Below, one piece after another: positions 55,708-64,000 of a stretch of 64,000 nt of DNA. The stretch is taken from NCBI RefSeq assembly GCF_900302465.1, contig NZ_OMOR01000001.1:3628729-3692728 (forward strand), given 5' to 3'. The notes beneath the pieces are model-generated. The model did no database searches. It was not told where the DNA came from and saw nothing but the letters and a program-made list of their open reading frames with translations. This DNA is from Ascidiaceihabitans donghaensis (GTDB lineage: Bacteria > Pseudomonadota > Alphaproteobacteria > Rhodobacterales > Rhodobacteraceae). Numbering within the stretch: the stretch's first letter is position 1; each line of letters starts with the position of its first letter. The translations under genes were made by a program, and so were the position numbers.

Positions 55708-56844
55708 ATGACCTTACCTGCCGCAGAATTGTCAAAGCTGACACGGGCCCTGCCCTTTGCCATTTCCCTAGCACTTATCCCCTTGGCATGGATCGGTGCA
55801 TTTTACGGGGGATGGACGGTTGTTTTGCTGCCTCTCGTTACGTGGTACATGTTTTCGTTTCTGGACGCCGCCATCGGTCTGAACACCGAAAACGGCGATC
55901 TGGATGCAACAGACGATGATCTGTTTTGGTACAGCGCCATCACCATCGCTTGGGTGCCTTTGCAATTTCTGACCCTGTTCGGGATGATTTGGTATGTGGC
56001 CCCTGCCGAACACCTGTCTTCTTTAGAAAAAGTCGTGCTTTTCTTTGGCGTGGGCGTGATTACGGGCACTGTGGGCATCAACTATAGCCATGAACTGATG
56101 CATCAAAAAAACAAACTGGAACGCTTTATGGGCGACGCCTTGCTGGCGATGGTCCTGTATTCGCACTTCCGGTCTGAACACCTGCTTGTGCACCATCGCT
56201 ATGTCGCAACCCCAAAAGATCCCGTAACAGCACGTTGGAACGAAAGCTTTTACCGATTTTACCCCCGCGTTTTGCGACAGTCCCTTCTGTCTGCGTGGAA
56301 TGCCGAAAAGGGGATGCTGGCGCGTAAAGATTTGCCATGGTCAGATCGGTCGAACCCGTTTTTCAAATATTGGGCGATGCAAGGCGGTTGTATCGGGCTT
56401 GCTGTTATCTTGGGGGGCTGGACGGGCCTTGCATTGTTTTTGATCCAAGCCAGCGTGGCGATCTGGCAATTGGAACTGGTCAACTATGTCGAACACTACG
56501 GTTTGACACGGAAACACTTGGGTGATGGCAAATATGAACATGTGCATCCGCACCATTCATGGAACGCTGCGCATAAGGCGTCGAACTGGTTGTTGATCAA
56601 TCTGCAACGCCACTCGGATCACCATTACAAACCCGATCGCCGTTTTCCAGTGCTGCAAAATTACACCGACGCACAGGCACCGCAACTGCCCTATGGGTAT
56701 CCGGTCATGACGGTCGCTGCGATGTTTCCACCGCTTTGGCGCAAAGTCATGCACCCGCGCGTACGCAAGTGGCGCGAAATGTATTATCCAGAAATCACCG
56801 ACTGGAAGCCCTACAACAAAGCGCAAAACCCGCTTCCACGCTGA
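55708..56844 (+). CDS. AlkB-type membrane monooxygenase (alkane 1-monooxygenase-like)
   Basis: The 378-residue protein has about six membrane segments and the histidine boxes of the diiron family: HELMHQ (about 134), EHLLVHHRY (about 154) and LQRHSDHH (about 306), plus the alkane-hydroxylase signature NYVEHYG. The second box has Val where alkane hydroxylases usually have Gly (EHxxGHH). It probably hydroxylates a medium- or long-chain alkyl substrate in the inner membrane, using rubredoxin or ferredoxin electrons. No rubredoxin gene is adjacent. Confidence 0.88.
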   Translation: MTLPAAELSKLTRALPFAISLALIPLAWIGAFYGGWTVVLLPLVTWYMFSFLDAAIGLNTENGDLDATDDDLFWYSAITIAWVPLQFLTLFGMIWYVAPAEHLSSLEKVVLFFGVGVITGTVGINYSHELMHQKNKLERFMGDALLAMVLYSHFRSEHLLVHHRYVATPKDPVTARWNESFYRFYPRVLRQSLLSAWNAEKGMLARKDLPWSDRSNPFFKYWAMQGGCIGLAVILGGWTGLALFLIQASVAIWQLELVNYVEHYGLTRKHLGDGKYEHVHPHHSWNAAHKASNWLLINLQRHSDHHYKPDRRFPVLQNYTDAQAPQLPYGYPVMTVAAMFPPLWRKVMHPRVRKWREMYYPEITDWKPYNKAQNPLPR

Positions 56845-56903
56845 CCACTTCTTAAACATTTGCTGTCAAACGTGTCGGCGCAGATGTGAAAAGTGGATAT
56901 GTA

Positions 56904-57320
56904 ATGCAAGCTCAAACAGTAGCGTCGAAACCCCGTCCCGAACGGGTGTGCCTAGTCGTAGAAGACAACAAGTTTGACCAAACGCGTATCTCGCGGGCCA
57001 TGTCACACGGGTGCCGGGACATCAGCCTCGTGTTCACAGACACTTTGGCAAAAGCACGCGCAAAAATCGCTGAAAATCCATTTATGATGATCTTACTGGA
57101 CAACAACCTGCCGGACGGTATGGGCGCGGATTTTGCCGTGGAATTATCCAAACATCCGACCTATAGCAAAACACCCGTCGTTATGGTCAGCGATTGGCCG
57201 TCGCCTTTTATGTGGGCCAAAGCCACCAAGGCCGGTGTCCATTACATCGTCAGCAAAGACGACTTCCATTCCGGATATGTGCAGTCCGCGTTGGAAAAGT
57301 CGCAACAACGGGTGCATTAA
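56904..57320 (+). CDS. stand-alone response-regulator receiver domain protein
   Basis: The 138-residue protein is one receiver domain: the acidic pair in CLVVEDNKFDQT, the phospho-acceptor in MILLDNNLPDG, Ser in VVMVSDWPS and Lys in HYIVSKDDF. It has no output domain, like CheY or Spo0F types. The kinase is unknown. I chose ATG 56904; a GTG at 56886 is in frame. It converges with the cyclase gene. Confidence 0.9.
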   Translation: MQAQTVASKPRPERVCLVVEDNKFDQTRISRAMSHGCRDISLVFTDTLAKARAKIAENPFMMILLDNNLPDGMGADFAVELSKHPTYSKTPVVMVSDWPSPFMWAKATKAGVHYIVSKDDFHSGYVQSALEKSQQRVH

Positions 57321-57341
57321 CGGATTGCGCCTTTTTTGCCC

Positions 57342-58688
57342 CTAGGCCGTCCAGATCACCATTGGGGCATCCAGACCCCGGATGACATGTTCGCCCACGG
57401 CGTCCAACGGGTCGTGTGGTTTGGTCACTTTTTCCGACAAGGCTTTTGCGTAGGCGTCGTCGCTGACAATCAATGACACACCCAAAGGCCGCGTTAAGGC
57501 CTCAAGGCGGCTGGCCACGTTGACCGTGTTGCCGATGACCGCAAATTCCAGCCGGTTTGCCCCGATATCGCCCACAACGACCGGCCCATAGTGGATACCG
57601 AAACTTGCGTGAATTGCAGGCAAACCTTCGCTTTCACGGGCGTCGTTCCAACCTTCCATCGCACGCATCATGGCGCGTGCGCAGCGCAAGGCATTGCTTG
57701 CATCACAGGGGCCTGCGACAGGGGTGCCAAAAGTCGCCATCAGCCCATCCCCCAGATATTTGTCCAATGTTCCATCATGCGCAAAAACTTCAGCCTCCAT
57801 GCGCCCGTGGAATTGCCGCAGCAGGCGAATGACCTCTTCTGGGGGGCGGTTGGCCGATAGCGCTGTAAACCCCACGATGTCCACAAACAGGACTGCGATG
57901 TCCTGGTTGCGAATTTGTTTAAGCGGTTCATCGTTATGAGACAGTTCATGCACGACATTCGGCGAGAAATAGCGTGACAAGTTCGCACGTTCCCGTTCAA
58001 GACCTGCGTTGCCCAACAAAAGCGTTTCAAACCTGCGCACGGTCAGGGCAAGGGTGTAGCAACAGATCAAAAGTACAACGACCTCTTGGATGCGGCGATC
58101 CCAGTTCACATTGTTGGGATCGACAAATTGCGCCATGAGGGTGTCGCTTGGAAAAGCTTGGGCAATGCCCGCGCTGATCTGTGGATAGGTGACCCCAAGC
58201 CACCAGATCAAAGCTGTACCGACAAGCCACGACGCAACGGACCAATGACCAAGCGCAAGAATAGTACGCCACGAATAAGACAGCGTTCCCAAGGTCAGAA
58301 ACACAAAATAATACATAAACGTCTGGAATTCATACACGACGGACGTCGGCCACGGATCAGAGTTGAACGGGTTGGGAAAAAGCAACGCAAAGGTCAACAA
58401 AAGCACATCAAACGCTATGAAAAACAGCTCAGCGCCGGATCGGCCAACCCGCCCGACGCGACGCAAAAACCAACCATTCAACGCCACCAAAGCAAGCAGC
58501 GCCAAAGAATACAGGACCTCGATGCGCGGATTGAGGAATGGCAACAAAACTGCAATCACCGCGATGGCGGCCCAACGCGCACGCACCGCCAAATTCAAGC
58601 CTTCTTGCTTGTGCCGCTCTAAAGCGACTTGCGCAAATTTTCCCGGAGCATCTTCCAAAGATGTGTCTATCGATTGAACGTCCGCCAT
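57342..58688 (-). CDS. membrane-bound class III adenylate/guanylate cyclase
   Basis: The 448-residue protein has about six N-terminal membrane segments (about 36-215) and a C-terminal class III cyclase domain. Metal residues Asp270 (LFVDIVGFT) and Asp314 (KYLGDGLMATFG), Lys310, and the transition-state Asn390 and Arg394 (NTVNVASRLE) are all present. Residue 387 is Asn in VIGNTVN, where many adenylate cyclases have Asp; this position helps to select adenine, so the nucleotide specificity is uncertain. Confidence 0.92.
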   Translation of the reverse strand: MADVQSIDTSLEDAPGKFAQVALERHKQEGLNLAVRARWAAIAVIAVLLPFLNPRIEVLYSLALLALVALNGWFLRRVGRVGRSGAELFFIAFDVLLLTFALLFPNPFNSDPWPTSVVYEFQTFMYYFVFLTLGTLSYSWRTILALGHWSVASWLVGTALIWWLGVTYPQISAGIAQAFPSDTLMAQFVDPNNVNWDRRIQEVVVLLICCYTLALTVRRFETLLLGNAGLERERANLSRYFSPNVVHELSHNDEPLKQIRNQDIAVLFVDIVGFTALSANRPPEEVIRLLRQFHGRMEAEVFAHDGTLDKYLGDGLMATFGTPVAGPCDASNALRCARAMMRAMEGWNDARESEGLPAIHASFGIHYGPVVVGDIGANRLEFAVIGNTVNVASRLEALTRPLGVSLIVSDDAYAKALSEKVTKPHDPLDAVGEHVIRGLDAPMVIWTA

Positions 58689-58778
58689 AGTGTTCGCCTG
58701 GTTCCTGCAATGTTAAAGACATTCACACTGCACAGCGCGAAATTCAACCTCATGGGGACATAGAATAGCACTGTTCAC

Positions 58779-58805
58779 AAAAAAACCCCGCCAACGAGGG
58801 CGGGG
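58779..58805 (-). terminator. rho-independent terminator after ccrM
   Basis: CCCCGCC (58786-58792) and GGCGGGG (58799-58805). On the minus strand the stem is followed by seven T residues. It lies 76 bases after the ccrM stop. Confidence 0.85.
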
Positions 58806-58880
58806 TATAGGTAAGTGCCTATGGTTATAGCCTTGGGTAAAGGCCGCAGGCACCGGCGGTGTTCGTAAAACTTTAATAAC

Positions 58881-59996
<1,116 letters not shown>

Positions 59997-60047
59997 CTAG
60001 CCGTTTTGGCCCGGGTCATTTTGACCTCGTTGGTTGAGTACCAATGT

Positions 60048-60085
60048 GAGTCAAAGGCGATTCGCGGTCAAATTCTTTTTGAATC
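60048..60085. promoter_or_regulatory. cluster of three GANTC methylation sites in the ccrM leader
   Basis: GAGTC (60048), GATTC (60059) and GAATC (60081) all match GANTC, within 38 bases, in the region between ccrM and rnhB. The motif is expected about once in 256 bases of random sequence. The third overlaps the rnhB stop. I saw no CtrA-type TTAA-N7-TTAA site nearby. Confidence 0.7.
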
Positions 60086-60698
60086 AATCACTTACGATTT
60101 TTTCTTGATACAAGATGTTGTGTATGGGTTTGAAAGATCGTCTATGGTGTGGGGTTACCCCAAGATTTTCCAACGCCGACATGTGGCTTTTTGATCCATA
60201 ACCCATGTTCGTTTCCCAGCCATATCCGGGGTGCTGTTGCGCCAAATCCACTAGGACACGATCTCGACATATTTTGGCCACAATTGAGGCCGCCGCGATG
60301 GACAAAGACCGGCTGTCCCCCTTCACCAACGTGGTTGCTGGAATATCAAGGTCGCGAGGAATCATATTACCGTCGATCAACGCATGATCCGCAGGACTTT
60401 GCAGCCCCGCAATCGCGCGCACCATCGCAAGATGAGAGGCCCGCAGAATATTCAACCTGTCAATCTCGTCCACGCTGGCATGCGCCACGGAAACATCCGC
60501 ATTGGCCAGAATAAGCGGATAAAGCTGTTCGCGTTTCTTGGCTGTTAAAGCTTTTGAATCGTTCAAGCCTTCTGGAATGAACCCCGACCTTAAAACAACT
60601 GCTGCCGCAGTCACAGGCCCTGCCAATGGCCCGCGCCCCACTTCATCAACGCCCGCAACCCGTCCGCTTATCTGCATCTCGAAAGTAAAATCCGGCAC
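60084..60698 (-). CDS. rnhB: ribonuclease HII
   Basis: The 204-residue protein has the type 2 RNase H motifs: VAGVDEVGRGPLAGPVTAA with two catalytic acids, LIDGNMIPRDL and a third acidic residue in KICRDRVLVDLA, and the C-terminal GYGWETNMGYGSKSHM. It removes RNA from DNA hybrids and misincorporated ribonucleotides. I chose GTG 60698 because GGGGGA lies 6 bases upstream; an ATG 36 bases earlier has no ribosome site. Confidence 0.93.
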   Translation of the reverse strand: MPDFTFEMQISGRVAGVDEVGRGPLAGPVTAAAVVLRSGFIPEGLNDSKALTAKKREQLYPLILANADVSVAHASVDEIDRLNILRASHLAMVRAIAGLQSPADHALIDGNMIPRDLDIPATTLVKGDSRSLSIAAASIVAKICRDRVLVDLAQQHPGYGWETNMGYGSKSHMSALENLGVTPHHRRSFKPIHNILYQEKIVSD

Positions 60699-60764
60699 AA
60701 TAAATCCCCCGCCCGCTTCGCCCCAAGTACACACGCCACTTGTGCGGCTTCAACCGCAACCACG

Positions 60765-60795
60765 AAAAAGGGGAAGGTGCCCGAACACCTTCCCC
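60765..60795 (-). terminator. strong rho-independent terminator between the 60836 gene and rnhB
   Basis: GGGGAAGGTG (60770-60779) and CACCTTCCCC (60786-60795), a perfect 10-base stem with a 6-base loop. On the minus strand it is followed by TTTTTC. It ends transcription of the gene at 61312-60836 before rnhB. Confidence 0.88.
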
Positions 60796-60835
60796 AGTTC
60801 ACGCGACCTCGAAAGGTTGCGCTGCAGGCACACTC

Positions 60836-61312
60836 TTAGTGGCGTGCCAATTTGTAACCGGCTTTCTGCAGGCACCGTGCGCCATAGCTGTAAATCACAC
60901 GGTGTTTGCCACGATCAGCGCGCTCACAATGACGCGGCAGGCTGTTCACATGACGGTAATGTTTGTTCAGGCACCCCTGCCCAAAAGCGTTGATGCGGTT
61001 ACCGTTGCGCAATGGCACAGTGCGCAGGCAGCGGTTGGGCAACACAAACCGACGCGGCAACGGACGCGGGGCGGGATCGGTGTAAGGGCGACGCGGATTG
61101 TGAACCCGGGGTTTTGGCTGATGCTGCGCTTCTGCATCATGGCGCTTGTCGTTGATGATCGCACCCAACACGGCCAGACCGACAAGGGCACCCAGCACTT
61201 TGGCCACATCATCATCCCCCGCACGGGCAGGTGCCGCAGAAAAGGCCGTCAAGGCAATGGAAACTGCTGCAACGGTGCTGATAAATTTCTTATGGAAGGG
61301 AATGCTTGTCAT
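60836..61312 (-). CDS. secreted Cys-rich protein of unknown function
   Basis: The 158-residue protein has a signal peptide (VAAVSIALTAFSAAPARA, cleavage near 31), then a short hydrophobic stretch VLGALVGLAVLGAII, a Pro/Arg-rich linker and a Cys-containing C-terminal half. In this half two segments share a pattern: RCLRTVPLRNGNRINAFGQGCL and HCERADRGKHRVIYSYGARCL. I do not recognise its function. The terminator after it and the secretion signal support a real, monocistronic gene. Confidence 0.75.
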   Translation of the reverse strand: MTSIPFHKKFISTVAAVSIALTAFSAAPARAGDDDVAKVLGALVGLAVLGAIINDKRHDAEAQHQPKPRVHNPRRPYTDPAPRPLPRRFVLPNRCLRTVPLRNGNRINAFGQGCLNKHYRHVNSLPRHCERADRGKHRVIYSYGARCLQKAGYKLARH

Positions 61313-61480
61313 GGCGTGTGATCCTTTTGATTGGTCCGCAACGGGCTGTGCGGTGTTTGTGCAATCAAACTGGGGGCAACCCCGTCCGACAGGCAATAAC
61401 GGCGCGGTGTTATCGCATATCATGTCCCAAAAGCCTTTGTTGTTATTGAATAACCACGTATTTCCCCCCACAGTTACATC

Positions 61481-61765
61481 ATGAAACACGCATTTCTTAT
61501 CCTTGCCGCCCTGCTGACATTCAGCAGTCCTGCGCAGGCCCAAAACTGCTATGCCGACTACAAGGCAAAGCAAGATGATCCCTTGCGACTACACTACGGT
61601 GTTGCGCAGATATCCGGTGCCTGTTCACCCGGCGCAGCACAGGCCCAATTGGGCCCCCGACTGGCTGCCCAGGGGTGGACCTTGCTTACAATTGTCTCCA
61701 CCTTCGGGGCAGACGGCCTGAATGAAAGGAAGCAACGTGCTGGATCAAACTACCTCCGCTTCTGA
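61481..61765 (+). CDS. small secreted protein conserved in Rhodobacterales
   Basis: The 94-residue protein has a signal peptide (FLILAALLTFSSPAQAQ, cleavage near 21) and a mature domain with two Cys (QNCYADY and SGACSPG) that could form a disulfide, ending LNERKQRAGSNYLRF. I recall similar small proteins in related genomes but no function. It overlaps the next gene by 29 bases. Confidence 0.78.
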   Translation: MKHAFLILAALLTFSSPAQAQNCYADYKAKQDDPLRLHYGVAQISGACSPGAAQAQLGPRLAAQGWTLLTIVSTFGADGLNERKQRAGSNYLRF

Positions 61766-62438
61766 GGCACGACGCTCTGGGACGCGGCTTGTCGGGTTTG
61801 GGCTTGCGGCAATCGTGTTGGTTCTGGGCGCAGCTGCCTTTGTGTTGTTCTACAACTTACCGGATGCCAATGCGTTCAATGCCAAAGTGGAAACGATCTT
61901 TGTAGAAAACGATCTGACCACGCAGGCAGAAATCAAACTGCTCGAGATTCTTGCACAGTCCGGCACGGCGTTTTCAGACGTTCTTGTGTCCTACCGAACC
62001 ATCATTTTCGTTTTGCTGGTGTTCGCCACAGCCTTGCTGATAGCCTCACTGGTGTTTCTGGTGATGTTGGTGATCCTGAACCGCCGCATGGCTCAAATTG
62101 AACGGGCAGGCATCGAGGTGAACTCGCTTTTGATCAGCCGCGAAGAGAACACCGTCTATCTGAATGACATGGGATTCAAACTGACAGCGGCCGCAATGGA
62201 GACGATGTCCATTCTTGCCGAAGCCCGCATGGACGACGATGTTCTGACAGGATCCGAGATCGAAGGCATGATATCAGGACGCAGTGCCGCAGACTGCGAA
62301 GAAGCGGCAGGGGCCACGCGGATCAAACGATTGCGCGACACATTGGGCAACCAGATGGTCAGCGAACTTTTGGTCAAAAACATCGCGCGGCGTGGATACA
62401 TGCTGGCAGTGGGAAAAGACGTGATCAAAGTTGTCTGA
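61737..62438 (+). CDS. two-pass membrane protein with a C-terminal winged-helix-like domain
   Basis: The 233-residue protein has two membrane segments (about 19-42 and 86-112), and a C-terminal cytoplasmic part whose end (IKRLRDTLGNQMVSELLVKNIARRGYML) resembles the last helix and wing of OmpR-type DNA-binding domains. No receiver domain is present. I chose GTG 61737 because AAAGGAAG lies 5 bases upstream; an in-frame ATG at 61722 is possible. The overlap with the small secreted protein gene suggests a joint signal. The wHTH reading is tentative. Confidence 0.75.
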   Translation: MLDQTTSASEARRSGTRLVGFGLAAIVLVLGAAAFVLFYNLPDANAFNAKVETIFVENDLTTQAEIKLLEILAQSGTAFSDVLVSYRTIIFVLLVFATALLIASLVFLVMLVILNRRMAQIERAGIEVNSLLISREENTVYLNDMGFKLTAAAMETMSILAEARMDDDVLTGSEIEGMISGRSAADCEEAAGATRIKRLRDTLGNQMVSELLVKNIARRGYMLAVGKDVIKVV

Positions 62439-62456
62439 CGCCTGATTGCCCTTTCC

Positions 62457-62502
62457 TGCAAAAACCCAGGGGGAGATGCACAAGCACCGGGGGCAGAGCA
62501 CC
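62457..62502 (+). repeat. dispersed GC-rich intergenic repeat, copy 4
   Basis: This copy reads TGCAAAAACCCAGGGGGAGA, then TGCACAAGCACC, then GGGGGCAGAGCACC. It matches the other copies block by block. It lies 18 bases after the stop of the membrane protein gene, in the gap 62439-62593, where it could end transcription. Confidence 0.62.
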
Positions 62503-62593
62503 TTGAGCCGACGACAAATACAACCAAGGTTTCGGCTGGCCAAAGACCATGCCAGCCCACTAGGGTGCAAAAAACGTCTTTGGAGATCAGCAA

Positions 62594-63361
62594 ATGCCAG
62601 CCCCTAAAAACACCTTTAAAGCAGCGCTTTTGAACGGGGACACATTGATCGGATGCTGGCTTAGTCTTGCCAACAGCCACTCGGCTGAGGCAATGGGGGT
62701 CGCTGGTTTTGACTGGCTCCTGATTGACGGCGAACATGCCCCAAACGACATTAGATCCATGCGCGAACAAATTATCGCGCTCGACAGCAGCCCGTCCCAT
62801 GCGATTGTACGGTTGCCCATCGGCGAAACCTATATGGTGAAACAGGTGCTCGACATTGGGGCACAAACTATTCTTGTACCCATGGTCGAAAGCGCTGATG
62901 AAGCGCGCGCATTGGTCAAAGCCTGCCGTTATCCACCAACTGGCGTGCGCGGTGTGGGATATGCCGTGACGCGGGCCGGGAAATTTGGAACGATCCCCGA
63001 CTACGGTACAACGGCAGATGACCAGACATGCCTGCTGGTGCAGGTCGAAAACCGCAAAGGGATCGACGCGCTGGACGATATTCTAAAGGTCGATGGCATT
63101 GATGGCGTCTTTGTCGGACCCGCAGATCTGGCCGCTGATATGGGTCACATGGGGGATGCCATGCACCCCGATATGCAACACCTGATCTATAACAGCATCG
63201 CAAAAATCGCGGCCGCAGGCGTTGCACCCGGCATCTTAAGCCTGAACGATGAAATGACCACCAAAGCCATGGACGCAGGGGCGCGTTTTGTTGCCGTCGG
63301 GGTGGACATGCTGACACTGGTCAACGCATCCAAAGATCTGGTCAAAAAGTGGAAATCTTAG
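62594..63361 (+). CDS. HpcH/HpaI-family aldolase
   Basis: The 255-residue protein has the HpaI pattern: FDWLLIDGEHAPND (catalytic base and metal region), VRLPIGETYMVKQVLDIGAQTILVPMVES, and GVFVGPADLAADMG. It cleaves 4-hydroxy-2-oxo acids such as 4-hydroxy-2-oxoheptanedioate into pyruvate and an aldehyde, with a divalent metal. The surrounding genes do not point to one substrate. Confidence 0.91.
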   Translation: MPAPKNTFKAALLNGDTLIGCWLSLANSHSAEAMGVAGFDWLLIDGEHAPNDIRSMREQIIALDSSPSHAIVRLPIGETYMVKQVLDIGAQTILVPMVESADEARALVKACRYPPTGVRGVGYAVTRAGKFGTIPDYGTTADDQTCLLVQVENRKGIDALDDILKVDGIDGVFVGPADLAADMGHMGDAMHPDMQHLIYNSIAKIAAAGVAPGILSLNDEMTTKAMDAGARFVAVGVDMLTLVNASKDLVKKWKS

Positions 63362-63365
63362 GTGC

Positions 63366-64000
63366 CTAGCCACTTTTGATTTGCGCAGCGGCTTGGGTAT
63401 ATCCCCCTGAAGCACCGTCGATGAAATGCACATGTGTGTTGACCATGGGGGACGGCACAATGCACGTCATCATGGCTTCGTCTTGGGTGTGCAGACCATA
63501 ATTCAGAATACCATCCGCACGGGCACCATCAAGAATGGCCTGTAAATCGGCCTGCGTGGCAGCATCACAATCAATAGTCATTTTCAGACCATCATCGAAT
63601 TTTCGATAGTCCGCATTGCTGGCAACCTCGCGACGGTACTTTTTGGGATCAAAGCCACCAATGGACAGGCCTAGGTTCAACAAAAGCCACGCGATTGCTG
63701 TTTCAAACAAAACCTGTCGTTTCCGTTTGGCCAAAGGCATATCTTTTTGGCTGACTTTCGCGTCCAGCTCGTAATTCTGCGGCGGCCATTTGGTACCGGG
63801 GCCAATCTCGGGGGATGGGTGCCCTCCCCGATCAAGTTGGCCAGCCCGTGTCAGTACGGTGGTGCACACATCCGAAAATGCCTTTGGATCAATGCCTGCA
63901 GCAGGCTGAATGACGACTGATAATATAGTGCCGGATCGCGCCTTCATATGGCTCCAACGGCATGAAAGCCCCTCCAAATCCGGCAAAGTACCACTGGGTG
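63366..64000 (-). CDS. DUF3095 family protein (5' part outside window)
   Basis: This is the C-terminal about 211 residues of a DUF3095 protein; the frame is open to the right edge, and a TTG at 63986 is internal. The residues GTLPDLEGLSCRWSHMKARSGTIL, RREVASNADYRKFDDGLKMTIDC and MVNTHVHFIDGASGGYTQAA match the family. Full-length members have about 380-390 residues and are sometimes annotated as adenylate cyclase because of an N-terminal cyclase-like region, which is not in this window. Confidence 0.85.
   Translation of the reverse strand, partial: PSGTLPDLEGLSCRWSHMKARSGTILSVVIQPAAGIDPKAFSDVCTTVLTRAGQLDRGGHPSPEIGPGTKWPPQNYELDAKVSQKDMPLAKRKRQVLFETAIAWLLLNLGLSIGGFDPKKYRREVASNADYRKFDDGLKMTIDCDAATQADLQAILDGARADGILNYGLHTQDEAMMTCIVPSPMVNTHVHFIDGASGGYTQAAAQIKSG

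Noticed and set aside
63986-64000. TTG at 63986 as the start of the DUF3095 gene
   Set aside because: The frame stays open to the window edge and the visible part aligns with the C-terminal half of a longer family, so the start is outside.

Overview
The window looks like a chromosomal segment of a marine alphaproteobacterium of the Roseobacter group (Rhodobacterales). Supporting signs are the CcrM methyltransferase, the DUF3576, DUF2125 and DUF3095 family proteins, the ftsK/lolA, leuS-lptE-holA, waaA-lpxK and thioredoxin/LON/Trm112 neighbourhoods, intermediate-to-high GC with a GC-ending codon bias, and very dense packing with many 4-base ATGA/GTGA overlaps. I cannot name the genus. I found no rRNA, tRNA, insertion sequence, phage gene or CRISPR array. 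No gap between genes exceeds 300 bases; the longest is 296 bases (11159-11454).

Region 1 (1-8471, minus strand) is a betaine/dimethylglycine-type methyl-group catabolism block. Reading from 8471 downwards it holds an XRE-cupin regulator, a LysE-type exporter, a GFA-family (formaldehyde-glutathione type) protein, a dimethylglycine/sarcosine dehydrogenase-like flavoprotein, a membrane protein with an SRPBCC domain, a homocysteine S-methyltransferase and a GlxA/GbdR-type regulator. Almost every junction is an overlap or a gap of 3 bases. A second dehydrogenase runs off the left edge. Region 2 (8557-15017) holds free-methionine-sulfoxide reductase, thiolase, an RsbV/RsbW-like pair, a structured non-coding stretch, gamma-glutamyltransferase, HspQ, an auxin-efflux-type carrier and a lytic transglycosylase-like lipoprotein. 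Region 3 (15021-28292) holds lolA, ftsK, an aminotransferase, an amidase, a UbiH-type hydroxylase, a HlyIII protein, the Trm112/LON/thioredoxin set, exonuclease III and an MDR reductase.

Region 4 (28553-36572) holds a soluble chemoreceptor with three PAS domains, an OmpR-type response regulator, ribA with a LysE exporter and an L,D-transpeptidase, a YggS protein, a porin and a DUF3576 lipoprotein. Region 5 (36660-52120) holds leuS-lptE-holA, a second GFA protein, a BaiN-type flavoprotein, an MscS channel, a hypothetical/enoyl-CoA hydratase/SDR cluster, a DUF2125 protein, pmbA, a CysQ-like phosphatase, waaA and lpxK. Region 6 (52176-64000) holds a CoA-transferase, a DsbA-like protein, a DciA/DUF721 protein, mutY, an AlkB-like monooxygenase, a lone receiver domain, a class III cyclase, ccrM, rnhB, several Rhodobacterales-type proteins of unknown function, an HpaI-type aldolase and the C-terminal end of a DUF3095 protein.

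Most of the window is ordinary core genome. The parts that deserve a second look are: a cluster of three GANTC sites in the ccrM leader; a four-copy dispersed GC-rich repeat; a foreign-looking codon patch in the leuS editing region; a membrane-anchored protein whose C-terminus resembles a response-regulator winged helix; the structured stretch upstream of the gamma-glutamyltransferase gene with a possible micro-ORF; several palindromes in regulatory positions; and the membrane/SRPBCC protein inside the demethylation operon.
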